DNA of 8,083 bases, taken from NCBI GenBank assembly GCA_002482815.1, contig DLGS01000350.1:1-8083 (forward strand). Reading direction: 5' to 3'. A program made the position numbers and the translations under genes. Below are positions 1-7,097 of this stretch, piece after piece. This stretch comes from Bacteroidetes bacterium UBA7688 (GTDB lineage: Bacteria > Bacteroidota > Bacteroidia > Chitinophagales > Chitinophagaceae). The notes beneath the pieces were generated by a model that was not told the DNA's origin, did not search any database, and worked only from the letters and a program-made list of their open reading frames with translations. Positions within the stretch are counted from its first letter, which is position 1, and every line of letters begins with the position of its first letter.

Positions 1-128
1 TTTCTTCGGATAAACTGGAAGAAATCCTTGTGGCGATTATGAGTAAAGAATTCCGCTTTGTAGAAATCATCGGGGCTGTGCTCGGATTTTTGATTGGTTT
101 AATACAGATTTTATTGACAATGCTATAA
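1..128 (+). CDS. DUF445 family membrane protein, C-terminal end (5' partial)
   Basis: The reading frame enters from the left edge (first full codon at 3) and gives 41 residues before a TAA at 126-128. The visible end contains FVEIIGAVLGFLIGLIQ followed by a hydrophobic tail, a closing membrane helix. An 'IE-x-IGAvLGfiIGliQ' ending is what I associate with the C terminus of DUF445 (YheB/YjiN-like) membrane proteins, whose biochemical role is not established. The rest of the protein lies outside the window, so its length and start cannot be judged. It ends 32 bases before the ABC ATPase gene on the same strand, so read-through is possible but not shown. The call rests on one short motif in a short fragment; coding in this frame is likely because the hydrophobic pattern is coherent up to the stop. 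Confidence 0.7.
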   Translation, partial: SSDKLEEILVAIMSKEFRFVEIIGAVLGFLIGLIQILLTML

Positions 129-160
129 TTTACAGTTCCTCTTTGTAAACAAATATTATA

Positions 161-934
161 ATGCAACCATTAATTTCCATACAAAACGTTTCTAAGCAAT
201 ACGGTGAAAAAACTGTATTGAATAATGTGAATCTTGACATTTATCCCGGTCAGATTCTTGGTTATATCGGGCCAAATGGTGCAGGGAAATCGACAACAGT
301 AAAAATTCTTACGGGAGTCATTCAGGATTACACCGGAACCGTATTGGTGAATGGGAAGGACATTCGTGAGGATATTCTGGGGCTAAAACAAATGATTGGT
401 TATGTCCCTGAACTGGCGGATTTATATGACCTGCTCACGCCAAATGAGTATCTGCATTTTGTTGGTGCTTTGTATAATATCCCGGATAACGTTATTACAG
501 AAAGAGCTAAACGCATCCTGCAATCTTTCGGATTGGTTGATAATATTAACCAACGGATGGATAGTTTTTCGAAAGGGATGCGCCAGAAAGTGCTGTTGAC
601 TGCCGGTATTTTGCACAACCCGTCTATTGTAATATTAGACGAACCAATGAGTGGTTTGGATGCCAATGCTGTAATAGTAGTGAAGGAACTTTTGCAGGTA
701 TTGAAGCAGGAAGGAAAGACTATTTTTTACTGTTCCCATATGATGGATGTGGTTGAAAAAGTTTCTGATAAAATTGTATTGATTGACAAGGGAACTATTA
801 TAGCCAACGATACGATTGAAGCATTGCGCGAAGGCAGCAGCAATTCGCTGGAAACTATTTTTGCTCAGATGACCTCAACTGGCAATATGAATGAAACTGC
901 CGGCAATATTTTGCAGGCCATGCAGGACAAATAA
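161..934 (+). CDS. ABC transporter ATP-binding protein (ABC-2 type exporter ATPase)
   Basis: This 257-residue protein is a complete nucleotide-binding domain that would power transport by the adjacent permease. Visible motifs in order: Walker A GPNGAGKST (37-45), a Q-loop region IGYVPE (79-84) with Glu in place of the usual Gln, ABC signature FSKGMRQK (136-143), Walker B IVILDEP (156-162), D-loop SGLD (164-167) and switch His193 in CSHMMD. The VPE Q-loop and the SKGMRQK signature are typical of the drug/Na+/ABC-2 exporter ATPase group (CcmA/NatA-like). Residues ~225-257 form a short tail after the core. There is no Shine-Dalgarno sequence; the leader is AT-rich (AATATTATAATG), and the ATG is well placed because the first beta-strand (PLISIQNVSKQYG) starts at once. 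The permease follows after 14 bases, so the two are almost surely co-transcribed. The substrate cannot be read from the sequence. Confidence 0.93.
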   Translation: MQPLISIQNVSKQYGEKTVLNNVNLDIYPGQILGYIGPNGAGKSTTVKILTGVIQDYTGTVLVNGKDIREDILGLKQMIGYVPELADLYDLLTPNEYLHFVGALYNIPDNVITERAKRILQSFGLVDNINQRMDSFSKGMRQKVLLTAGILHNPSIVILDEPMSGLDANAVIVVKELLQVLKQEGKTIFYCSHMMDVVEKVSDKIVLIDKGTIIANDTIEALREGSSNSLETIFAQMTSTGNMNETAGNILQAMQDK

Positions 935-948
935 ATCCAAAAACTGTA

Positions 949-2658
949 ATGAACAATTTTTTACTGTACTTATTTCTTTTGCCAAAAGCGCTGTGGCGGT
1001 TTATGGGCGCGGATATTAACCAGCTCAGGGCAATATTGAAAGTAAAGCTTATGCTCGACGACAGAAAGCCATTGAGCATGGGAAGACAACAGGCGCAGGG
1101 CAAAAAACCGTTCCGCTTTATGACCGCGCTAAGCGTTTTTCTTTCTGCGCTGCTTGGCTTTATGTACATTTTCCCATTGTTTCTAGAAGATAAGTTTATG
1201 GGCCTGTGGATTTATTTTTCGGTCTTTTTGCTGATGCTCAGTGTGATGTTAATCATGGATTTTTCCACTGTTCTTTTTGACACGAGAGACAAGACTATTT
1301 TATTGCCAAGACCAATTAACGAGCGGACCTTATTACTCTCGCGTTTGCTGCATATGTTCATTTATTTGTTCAGGATTGTCTTCCCGATGTCATTGGCAGG
1401 ATGGATAACTTTTACAATGCAGACCAGTTGGGTTGCGGCGCTTTGGTTTCCTTTTGCTATTTTAATGATGACTGTTGTAGCCTTGTTTTTGGTGATACTT
1501 TGTTATCTGTTGGTGTTGCGTTTTTCAAAACCGGGAAAATTTAAAGACGTTATTAATTATTTCCAGATCGGATTTTCGGTACTGTTTTTTGCATGCGTTT
1601 ATTTAATGCCAAGAGCGGTAAATAATGAAGGCTTTCAGCAATTGAAGCATATTGATTTTCAATGGGCCGCCTTTACGCCAACCTATTGGCTTGCAGCTTC
1701 ATGGAGCTGGTTTCAGCCGGATAAGTTTTGGGCTGCTACAAAGTGGATTAGTATTTTATCCATTGTCGGGCCTTTGCTGTTGGTGTGGTTGACTGTAAAA
1801 TATTTATCGCCCAGTTTTGCTGCACGCATAGGCAATATTGATGTTGCGGATAACGCAGAAGCCAAGCCAACTCCGGAAAGCATTAAAAAGTCAGAAAATT
1901 CTTTTTATCTGAAACTGGCCAATTTACTGAATAAGAATCCCATCAGTAAAGCCGGATTTAGTATCGCCTGGTTGCAAACGGACAGAAGCCGTAATTTTAA
2001 AATGCGTGTTTATCCCACCTTTGCTTATGTGCCTGTTTACTTCTTTTACATCACCACCCAGAGCGATAAACCGCTGGCACAAATTTGGGCGAACATGCCT
2101 AAAACATCTATTTATGTTTTGTTGCTTTATCTGACATCCTTTGTCGTTTTACAATTGCTATCGATGCTTGTTTACAGCGACCAATACAAAGCTTCGTGGA
2201 TTTATTACAGCAGCCCGGTAGTGAAGCCAGGCCTGGTGATGGAGGGAGCATTTAAAGGAGTATGGGTGAAATATTTTGTCCCCATGTTTTTGTTGGTCAG
2301 CGTATTTGTTCTGTATGTCTGGGGCTTTGCGAGATTGCTGGATATTGCCCTGGCCTTTGTAAATATTACTTTATTTGGATTGTCGGTAATGCGGGTTGCT
2401 CACAGGCGTTTGCCTTTCTCTGCAATGGAGCAAATGAACGAAAAAGGCAACCGTTTCCTGAAAACATTATTTGTAATGTTGCTGCCTATGAGTCTTGGTT
2501 TTGCTCATTATGCAATTGTAGGTGCGGCTGATTCCGTCCCATTTCTTTTTTGGTTAAAAGTTTTGTTCCTGGTACTTTCTTCTATTTTGCTTTGGATGCT
2601 TTGGGATAGTTATAAAAACACTTCCTGGGATCAACTGAAGAAAGTAGATCTGGCATAA
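949..2658 (+). CDS. ABC transporter permease, large polytopic membrane protein
   Basis: This 569-residue protein has about eleven to twelve hydrophobic stretches, by eye near 58-80, 85-105, 134-154, 163-190, 204-222, 265-284, 355-369, 387-408, 441-462, 464-482, 505-525 and 531-551. The N-terminal ~55 residues are mostly polar and basic, and a polar segment at ~286-350 separates two membrane halves, so it looks like two six-helix ABC-2-like halves in one chain. It starts 14 bases after the ATPase stop, which strongly suggests it is that ATPase's membrane partner; a homodimer or a single fused chain are both possible. I see no catalytic motif. Large permeases of this kind next to a stand-alone ATPase occur in Firmicutes and Bacteroidota as 'putative ABC exporter' proteins, but I cannot assign a named family or substrate. 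The ATG at 949 lies in an A-rich leader without Shine-Dalgarno. The stop lies at the edge of a repeat tract. Confidence 0.85.
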   Translation: MNNFLLYLFLLPKALWRFMGADINQLRAILKVKLMLDDRKPLSMGRQQAQGKKPFRFMTALSVFLSALLGFMYIFPLFLEDKFMGLWIYFSVFLLMLSVMLIMDFSTVLFDTRDKTILLPRPINERTLLLSRLLHMFIYLFRIVFPMSLAGWITFTMQTSWVAALWFPFAILMMTVVALFLVILCYLLVLRFSKPGKFKDVINYFQIGFSVLFFACVYLMPRAVNNEGFQQLKHIDFQWAAFTPTYWLAASWSWFQPDKFWAATKWISILSIVGPLLLVWLTVKYLSPSFAARIGNIDVADNAEAKPTPESIKKSENSFYLKLANLLNKNPISKAGFSIAWLQTDRSRNFKMRVYPTFAYVPVYFFYITTQSDKPLAQIWANMPKTSIYVLLLYLTSFVVLQLLSMLVYSDQYKASWIYYSSPVVKPGLVMEGAFKGVWVKYFVPMFLLVSVFVLYVWGFARLLDIALAFVNITLFGLSVMRVAHRRLPFSAMEQMNEKGNRFLKTLFVMLLPMSLGFAHYAIVGAADSVPFLFWLKVLFLVLSSILLWMLWDSYKNTSWDQLKKVDLA

Positions 2659-2712
2659 GGACACGAGATGGATGGCATAAGATGGAAGACACAAGATGTA
2701 AGACGCAAGACA
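2659..2712. repeat. Degenerate purine-rich tandem tract (AAGACACAAGATG-like)
   Basis: Directly after the permease stop come about four imperfect 12-14-base units: GGACACGAGATG (2659-2670), GATGGCATAAGATG (2671-2684), GAAGACACAAGATG (2685-2698) and TAAGACGCAAGACA (2699-2712). The + strand is strongly purine-biased. The 9-mer TGGCATAAG occurs at 2651-2659, across the permease stop codon, and again at 2673-2681. The tract is non-coding. Its function is unknown. Confidence 0.6.
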
Positions 2713-2730
2713 GCTTTTTCTCACTGACCA

Positions 2731-2787
2731 CTTATTACTTACTAAAGAAAGCAGAAAACTGAATACTAACTACTAAATACTAATAAT
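2731..2787. repeat. Degenerate TACTAA-like tract upstream of pepT
   Basis: The spacer next to pepT holds repeated TACT words: TTATTACTTACTAAA (2732-2746) and, after an A/G-rich interruption, GAATACTAACTACTAAATACTAATAA (2761-2786). It ends two bases before the pepT ATG, so it is probably part of the pepT 5' leader. I see no TAnnTTTG promoter element or stable hairpin in the 130-base spacer, so where pepT transcription starts is unclear. Confidence 0.5.
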
Positions 2788-2788
2788 T

Positions 2789-4036
2789 ATGTCCTTAAAT
2801 AATTACCAGCACACCACAGCCGAACGCCTGATGCGTTATGTGCAAATCGACACACAAAGTGACCCGAATTCTCCGTCACAGCCCAGTACAGAAAAGCAAA
2901 AAGATTTGAGTAGAGTATTGGTTGAGGAGCTTATTGCAATGGGCATCACAGATGCAGAGCTGGATGAACATGGATACGTCTACGCTACTATACCTGCTAC
3001 GATTGAGGGTAATTTACCAACACTTTGTTTTTGCTCTCATGTTGATACAGCGCCAGACTGTAGTGGTAAAGATGTGAAGCCGATTTTACATAAAAACTAC
3101 AATGGTTCGGATATTGTTTTGCCCGATGACAATTCAATTGTGATTTCAACTTCAAAACATCCTTACCTGAAACAAAGAATTGGTGATGATATTATCACTG
3201 CTTCAGGAAAAACATTGTTGGGTGCTGACGATAAAGCCGGTGTTGCTATTATAATGGATCTGGCAAAGTATCTGATGGAACATAAAGAAGTTCCTCATGG
3301 GAAAATCAGGATTTTATTTACACCTGATGAAGAGATTGGTCGTGGGGTAAATGCTGTAGACATGAAAAGGTTGAATGCAGATTTTGGCTACACGCTTGAT
3401 GGTGGCGAACGCGGACACCTGGAAGGGGAGAACTTTAGCGCAGACGCAGCTGTTCTTACTTTTCACGGTGTAAGTGCGCACCCTGGTTATGCAAAGGGAA
3501 AAATGGTAAATGCAATGAAAGTTGCAGGGACATTTTTAAGCAAATTGCCTTTGGATGAATGGTGTCCTGAAAGTACATCCGGTATGGAGGGTTTTGTACA
3601 TCCGGTTGCGATGGAAGGTGAATTGGAACAGGCGACGGTTACTTTTATTGTTCGCGATTTTGATACGCAAAAGCTTACCGATCACGAAAACCGTCTTCGT
3701 GAAATTGCAGAGCAAGCAGTTAGTGAATTTCCGGGTTCTTCTTTCGAAATGATTGTAAAAGAGCAATACCGTAATATGAAGGAAATACTGGTTCGTCATC
3801 CACAGGTGATGGCCAATGCAGAAGAGGCCTATCGCCGTGCAGGTATCAATCCTGAAAGCATCAGTATCAGGGGTGGAACTGACGGTTCAAGACTATCTTT
3901 TATGGGTATGCCTTGTCCTAACATTTTTACCGGTGAAATGGGTATCCATTCAAAGCAGGAATATGTAAGTGTACAAGACATGAATATGGCAGTTTCAATC
4001 TGTGTGCATCTCGCACAGGTGTGGGCAGGGAAATAA
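2789..4036 (+). CDS. pepT: Peptidase T (tripeptide aminopeptidase, family M20B)
   Basis: This enzyme removes the N-terminal residue from tripeptides in the cytoplasm using two zinc ions. The 415-residue length is close to that of enteric PepT (about 408). Metal and catalytic residues line up with the family: SHVD with His84 and Asp86 (83-86), GADDKAG with the likely bridging Asp147 (145-151), TPDEEIG with catalytic Glu181 and ligand Glu182 (178-184), Asp204 in YTLDGGE, and His387 in TGEMGIHSKQE. The lid/dimerisation domain lies at ~212-325, including FHGVSAHPGYAKGKMVNA, and RGGTDGSRLSFMG (361-373) is the typical PepT C-terminal substrate-binding loop. There is no signal peptide, consistent with a cytoplasmic enzyme. 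The ATG at 2789 follows an AT-rich leader, and the alignment to known N termini (YQHTTAERLMRYVQIDTQSD) supports it. The M1 peptidase gene starts 7 bases after the stop. No key residue is missing. Confidence 0.96.
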   Translation: MSLNNYQHTTAERLMRYVQIDTQSDPNSPSQPSTEKQKDLSRVLVEELIAMGITDAELDEHGYVYATIPATIEGNLPTLCFCSHVDTAPDCSGKDVKPILHKNYNGSDIVLPDDNSIVISTSKHPYLKQRIGDDIITASGKTLLGADDKAGVAIIMDLAKYLMEHKEVPHGKIRILFTPDEEIGRGVNAVDMKRLNADFGYTLDGGERGHLEGENFSADAAVLTFHGVSAHPGYAKGKMVNAMKVAGTFLSKLPLDEWCPESTSGMEGFVHPVAMEGELEQATVTFIVRDFDTQKLTDHENRLREIAEQAVSEFPGSSFEMIVKEQYRNMKEILVRHPQVMANAEEAYRRAGINPESISIRGGTDGSRLSFMGMPCPNIFTGEMGIHSKQEYVSVQDMNMAVSICVHLAQVWAGK

Positions 4037-4043
4037 TCTTTTG

Positions 4044-7031
4044 ATGAGGACATTAATGTTTGTTTGTTGTTGTATGCTGTCTTCGATTTGTTCAAAGGCT
4101 TATTGGCAGCAGCATGTAGCAACAACAATCCGTGTCGTGCTCGATGACGAAAATCATTTTCTGAACGGATTCGAAAAGATGGATTATACCAACAATTCTC
4201 CGGATACGCTCACCAATATTTACATTCATCTTTGGCCCAATGCCTACAAAAATGACAGGACTAAATTCTGTGAGCAATTAGTTTCGCAGGGTAAAACTGA
4301 CTTTTATTTTTCTGCTGAAAAGGATCGTGGTTTTATTGATAGTTTTCAGTTTTCTGTGGATAATGAAAGGGTTGGATTTGAATACTGGGACGGAAATATT
4401 GATGTTGCTAAAATTCAGTTACCGCAGCCTTTATTACCTGGGAAATCCATTATAATTGAAACTCCTTTTCGGGTAAAAATTCCGAAAGTCTTTTCCAGGC
4501 TTGGACATACGGGTCAGGCTTATTTTATCAGTCAATGGTTTCCTAAACCTGCTGTTTATGATGATAAAGGTTGGCACCCTTTACCGTATCTGGATCAGGG
4601 AGAGTTCTACAGTGAGTTCGGTTCTTATGATGTAACCATACAGGTTCCGGAAAATTACATTGTAATGGCTACCGGAAATTGCCAGTCTGAAAGTGAAACT
4701 ATCTGGCTGGATAGTTTAAGTAAATTAAGCCCACCTCCCGACACACTCTACAGGAATACCTTTCCCCAAAGCAATAGCAATTTCAAAACAATTTGGTTCA
4801 CTGAAGATAATATTCATGACTTTGCATGGTTTGCAGATAAACGATGGATAGTAAGGCAGGACAGTATTTCCGGAGAGGGAAATATTGGTGTTACAAAATT
4901 GTATACTGCTTTTTTGCCCGCCCATCAAAAGGAGTGGGCAACAGCAAATGAAATTCTTAAATCTACCATCAGGTTTTATGGATCATCTGTCGGCAGGTAT
5001 CCATATCAAACAATAAAAGCAGTTGAAGGAGACATGAGTGCTGGTGGTGGAATGGAGTATCCAACCGTCACCATTATTGACAGAACTGTCGCGTCTGATT
5101 TAACTACAGTGATTTCACATGAAGCCGGACATAATTGGTTTTATGGAATGTTGGGTAGTAATGAGCGCCTTAGTCCCTGGATGGATGAAGGATTGAATAG
5201 TTTCTATGAATTTAAATTGGCGCAGTCATTAAAAGATTCATTCGAAAATTCACCAACTCAAAAACTCGAATCTTCCTTCTATAATTACCAGGCTCTTCTC
5301 CATCGCGATCAGCCTTCAGTCTTAGCCGCAGATGAATTTTTGCCCATTAATTACGGAATGGATGTTTATTTCAAGACAGGAAAATTACTGCAATGGCTGG
5401 AGGCGTACATCGGGCAAGAGAATTTCGAAAAAGGAATGAAAGCTTATTTTGATGAATTTCAGTTTAAACATCCGGCTCCGGAAGATTTCAGAGGAATAAT
5501 GCAGAGGAACACCACGAAAAATCTAGACTGGTTTTTTGATGGTGCTTTGAAAACTTCTGATAAAATTGATTTTAAATTTCAAAGTGTTCAGAGTAAACGT
5601 GGTCAGTTTTTCGTATCGATAAAGAGTAAAGCTTCTTTTTCTGCACCGGTTTTGTTGTCTGTTTATCAGAAGGATTCTCTGTTGAGCGAGCAATGGCTTG
5701 AGCCATTATCAGGCGATACGACTATTGAATGTAATTCACCAGGCAATTGGAGCAGCATGAAATTAAATACCTCTTTTGCTGAATTTAAAATTTCAAATAA
5801 CGAGTTTCGAAGAAATGGTTTATTTCATAAAGGCGGTTTGAAATTGAAGCCAGTATTAGGTTTGAATTATTCAGAGAAAAATGCTGTTTTTCTGTCACCT
5901 GCGCTTGGGTATAATGCGTATGATGGTTTTGGATTAGGATTGTTATTGCACAATGTGAGTTTACCGCAAAATCGCTTTCAATTTGCAATTGCTCCTTTGT
6001 ATAGTTTTGGGAGCAAGAATTTGAACGGGCTTGCAGCTGTTTCATATTCGTGGTTTCCTCACCAGTTTTTTCAGGAAGTTCGATTGCAAACCAACCTGAA
6101 ATCATTTTCTCAGGGAACGACTACAGCCAATATACCTGAACCAATTTTTGCCCGATACTTTAAAATTGCGCCTTCTCTTGAATTTGTTTTTAAAGAAAAA
6201 ATATTGTTAAGTAAGATTGAAAGAAAACTATTAATTCGTCAGTATAATATTCAGGAAGAGTATTTTATTTACACACAAAATCCGGTTGATAGCCTTTACC
6301 GGCCTTCAGTTTCCTCTGACCATAATACTTATGGTTTAATCAGGTTTCAGCATAGCAACAAAAGAACTTTTCATCCATTTGGTTATTCAGCAGAAGCTCA
6401 GTTCGGTAAAGATTTCATTAAGTTGGGGCTGGATGCAAACGCCAGAATTGATTATGATGTGAAAGATAAATCTTTTTATATCCGCGCCTATGCCGGAAAG
6501 TTTATCTCCACAAATGCTGCTGCTAATACCAATAAATATTGGTTGAATACAGCCTATTCAGGAACCAATGATTATTTGTATGATGGAACGTACCTGGGAA
6601 GAAATAAAAATGAAGGACTTTTGTCAAAACAGGTTTCGATGCAGGAAGGCGGTTTTAAAATACCAACTAATTTGTATAGTAATCCACTGGGCAGGTCAGA
6701 CGACTGGTTGATTTCGCTGAATCTTAAAACAGATTTGCCTTTTGGTAAATTACCTCTTCGTTTTTACGCAGACTTATCCACCTTTGCTGATGCGAAACGA
6801 CAAAATCCTGACGGTAATGCTGTTTCTTTCGCAGCCGGTCTTGAGCTTCATTTGTTCAGGGATTGCATCAGTATTTATGCACCGCTGATTATGAGTACGG
6901 ACTATAGCAATTACCTTAGTGAGATGTACAGCAAGCAAAAATTTTTAAACAGCATTTCATTTTCGTTTAATATTCAACAATTCAACTGGCTACGATCCAA
7001 TGAAGAACTTTTTAAAATATTAGCCAGGTAA
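4044..7031 (+). CDS. Secreted M1-family zinc metallopeptidase with C-terminal beta-barrel-like domain
   Basis: Read from the ATG at 4044 this is 995 residues. It opens with a signal peptide, MRTLMFVCCCMLSSICSKA, with likely signal peptidase I cleavage after SKA (19). An upstream in-frame ATG at 4002 would add 14 polar residues in front of the signal and overlap pepT, so I reject it. Residues ~22-510 form the peptidase: the exopeptidase motif GGGMEYP (334-340, equivalent to GAMEN), HEAGH (359-363) with the third zinc ligand Glu382 eighteen residues on in SPWMDEG, and the transition-state Tyr442 in VYFKTG. All catalytic residues are present. A short beta-rich linker follows (~510-590). The last ~400 residues are rich in alternating aromatic/aliphatic strands with glycine turns, such as AVFLSPALGYNAYDGFGLGL and the terminal SISFSFNIQQFNW, resembling an outer-membrane barrel rather than the ERAP-type helical domain of classical M1 enzymes. 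No lipobox or clear T9SS sorting domain is seen. It is probably co-transcribed with pepT. Confidence 0.88.
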   Translation: MRTLMFVCCCMLSSICSKAYWQQHVATTIRVVLDDENHFLNGFEKMDYTNNSPDTLTNIYIHLWPNAYKNDRTKFCEQLVSQGKTDFYFSAEKDRGFIDSFQFSVDNERVGFEYWDGNIDVAKIQLPQPLLPGKSIIIETPFRVKIPKVFSRLGHTGQAYFISQWFPKPAVYDDKGWHPLPYLDQGEFYSEFGSYDVTIQVPENYIVMATGNCQSESETIWLDSLSKLSPPPDTLYRNTFPQSNSNFKTIWFTEDNIHDFAWFADKRWIVRQDSISGEGNIGVTKLYTAFLPAHQKEWATANEILKSTIRFYGSSVGRYPYQTIKAVEGDMSAGGGMEYPTVTIIDRTVASDLTTVISHEAGHNWFYGMLGSNERLSPWMDEGLNSFYEFKLAQSLKDSFENSPTQKLESSFYNYQALLHRDQPSVLAADEFLPINYGMDVYFKTGKLLQWLEAYIGQENFEKGMKAYFDEFQFKHPAPEDFRGIMQRNTTKNLDWFFDGALKTSDKIDFKFQSVQSKRGQFFVSIKSKASFSAPVLLSVYQKDSLLSEQWLEPLSGDTTIECNSPGNWSSMKLNTSFAEFKISNNEFRRNGLFHKGGLKLKPVLGLNYSEKNAVFLSPALGYNAYDGFGLGLLLHNVSLPQNRFQFAIAPLYSFGSKNLNGLAAVSYSWFPHQFFQEVRLQTNLKSFSQGTTTANIPEPIFARYFKIAPSLEFVFKEKILLSKIERKLLIRQYNIQEEYFIYTQNPVDSLYRPSVSSDHNTYGLIRFQHSNKRTFHPFGYSAEAQFGKDFIKLGLDANARIDYDVKDKSFYIRAYAGKFISTNAAANTNKYWLNTAYSGTNDYLYDGTYLGRNKNEGLLSKQVSMQEGGFKIPTNLYSNPLGRSDDWLISLNLKTDLPFGKLPLRFYADLSTFADAKRQNPDGNAVSFAAGLELHLFRDCISIYAPLIMSTDYSNYLSEMYSKQKFLNSISFSFNIQQFNWLRSNEELFKILAR

Positions 7032-7083
7032 TTTAAGCTGGCAAATCGCACCTTATTAAATACTTTCCAGTCTGTATGGATCA

Positions 7084-7095
7084 TCTAAATTTAGA
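7084..7095. promoter_or_regulatory. 12-bp perfect palindrome immediately before the rdgB start
   Basis: TCTAAATTTAGA is perfectly self-complementary and ends two bases before the rdgB ATG. The 66-base gap between the M1 peptidase and rdgB has no convincing promoter match. The palindrome could be a protein-binding site or could occlude the start codon in mRNA, but an AT-rich 12-mer palindrome may also be chance. Confidence 0.25.
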
Positions 7096-7097
7096 AA

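Noticed and set aside
79..84. Glu instead of Gln in the ATPase Q-loop (IGYVPE; coordinates here are residues of the protein encoded at 161-934) as a sign of inactivity.
   Set aside because: Glu at this place is common in ABC-2 exporter ATPases, and all other catalytic motifs are intact.
129..149. TTTACA/TGTAAA inverted repeat between the DUF445 gene and the ABC ATPase gene.
   Set aside because: Only six AT-rich pairs around a nine-base loop, without a T-run; consistent with chance, and no exact TAnnTTTG promoter is present in the gap.
400..666. Open antisense frame inside the ABC ATPase gene.
   Set aside because: It lies opposite a gene with full motif support and its translation shows no recognisable domain.
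855..1169. Antisense open frame across the ATPase-permease junction.
   Set aside because: It overlaps two supported genes, has no family-like pattern and no promoter.
2262..2531. Cysteine-rich alternative + frame inside the permease gene.
   Set aside because: It is a shifted reading of membrane-helix codons, and the permease frame is unbroken through it.
4002..4043. Upstream in-frame ATG for the M1 peptidase, overlapping the end of pepT by 35 bases.
   Set aside because: It would put 14 polar residues (MCISHRCGQGNNLL) ahead of a clear signal peptide that begins at the ATG at 4044, 7 bases after the pepT stop.
4044..4100. Possible lipoprotein signal in the cysteine-rich leader of the M1 peptidase (FVCCC, SSIC).
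   Set aside because: None of the cysteines is preceded by a lipobox with small residues at -1; signal peptidase I cleavage after SKA fits better.
3829..4128. Antisense open frame across the end of pepT and the start of the M1 gene.
   Set aside because: It is opposite conserved PepT active-site sequence and the M1 signal peptide; the translation looks random.
5785..6105. Antisense open frame within the barrel-like part of the M1 gene.
   Set aside because: The sense frame is continuous and patterned; the antisense product has no recognisable features.
7023..7042. 5-bp GCCAG/CTGGC stem spanning the M1 stop codon, as a possible terminator.
   Set aside because: The stem is short with a 10-base loop, overlaps coding sequence and has no following T-tract.
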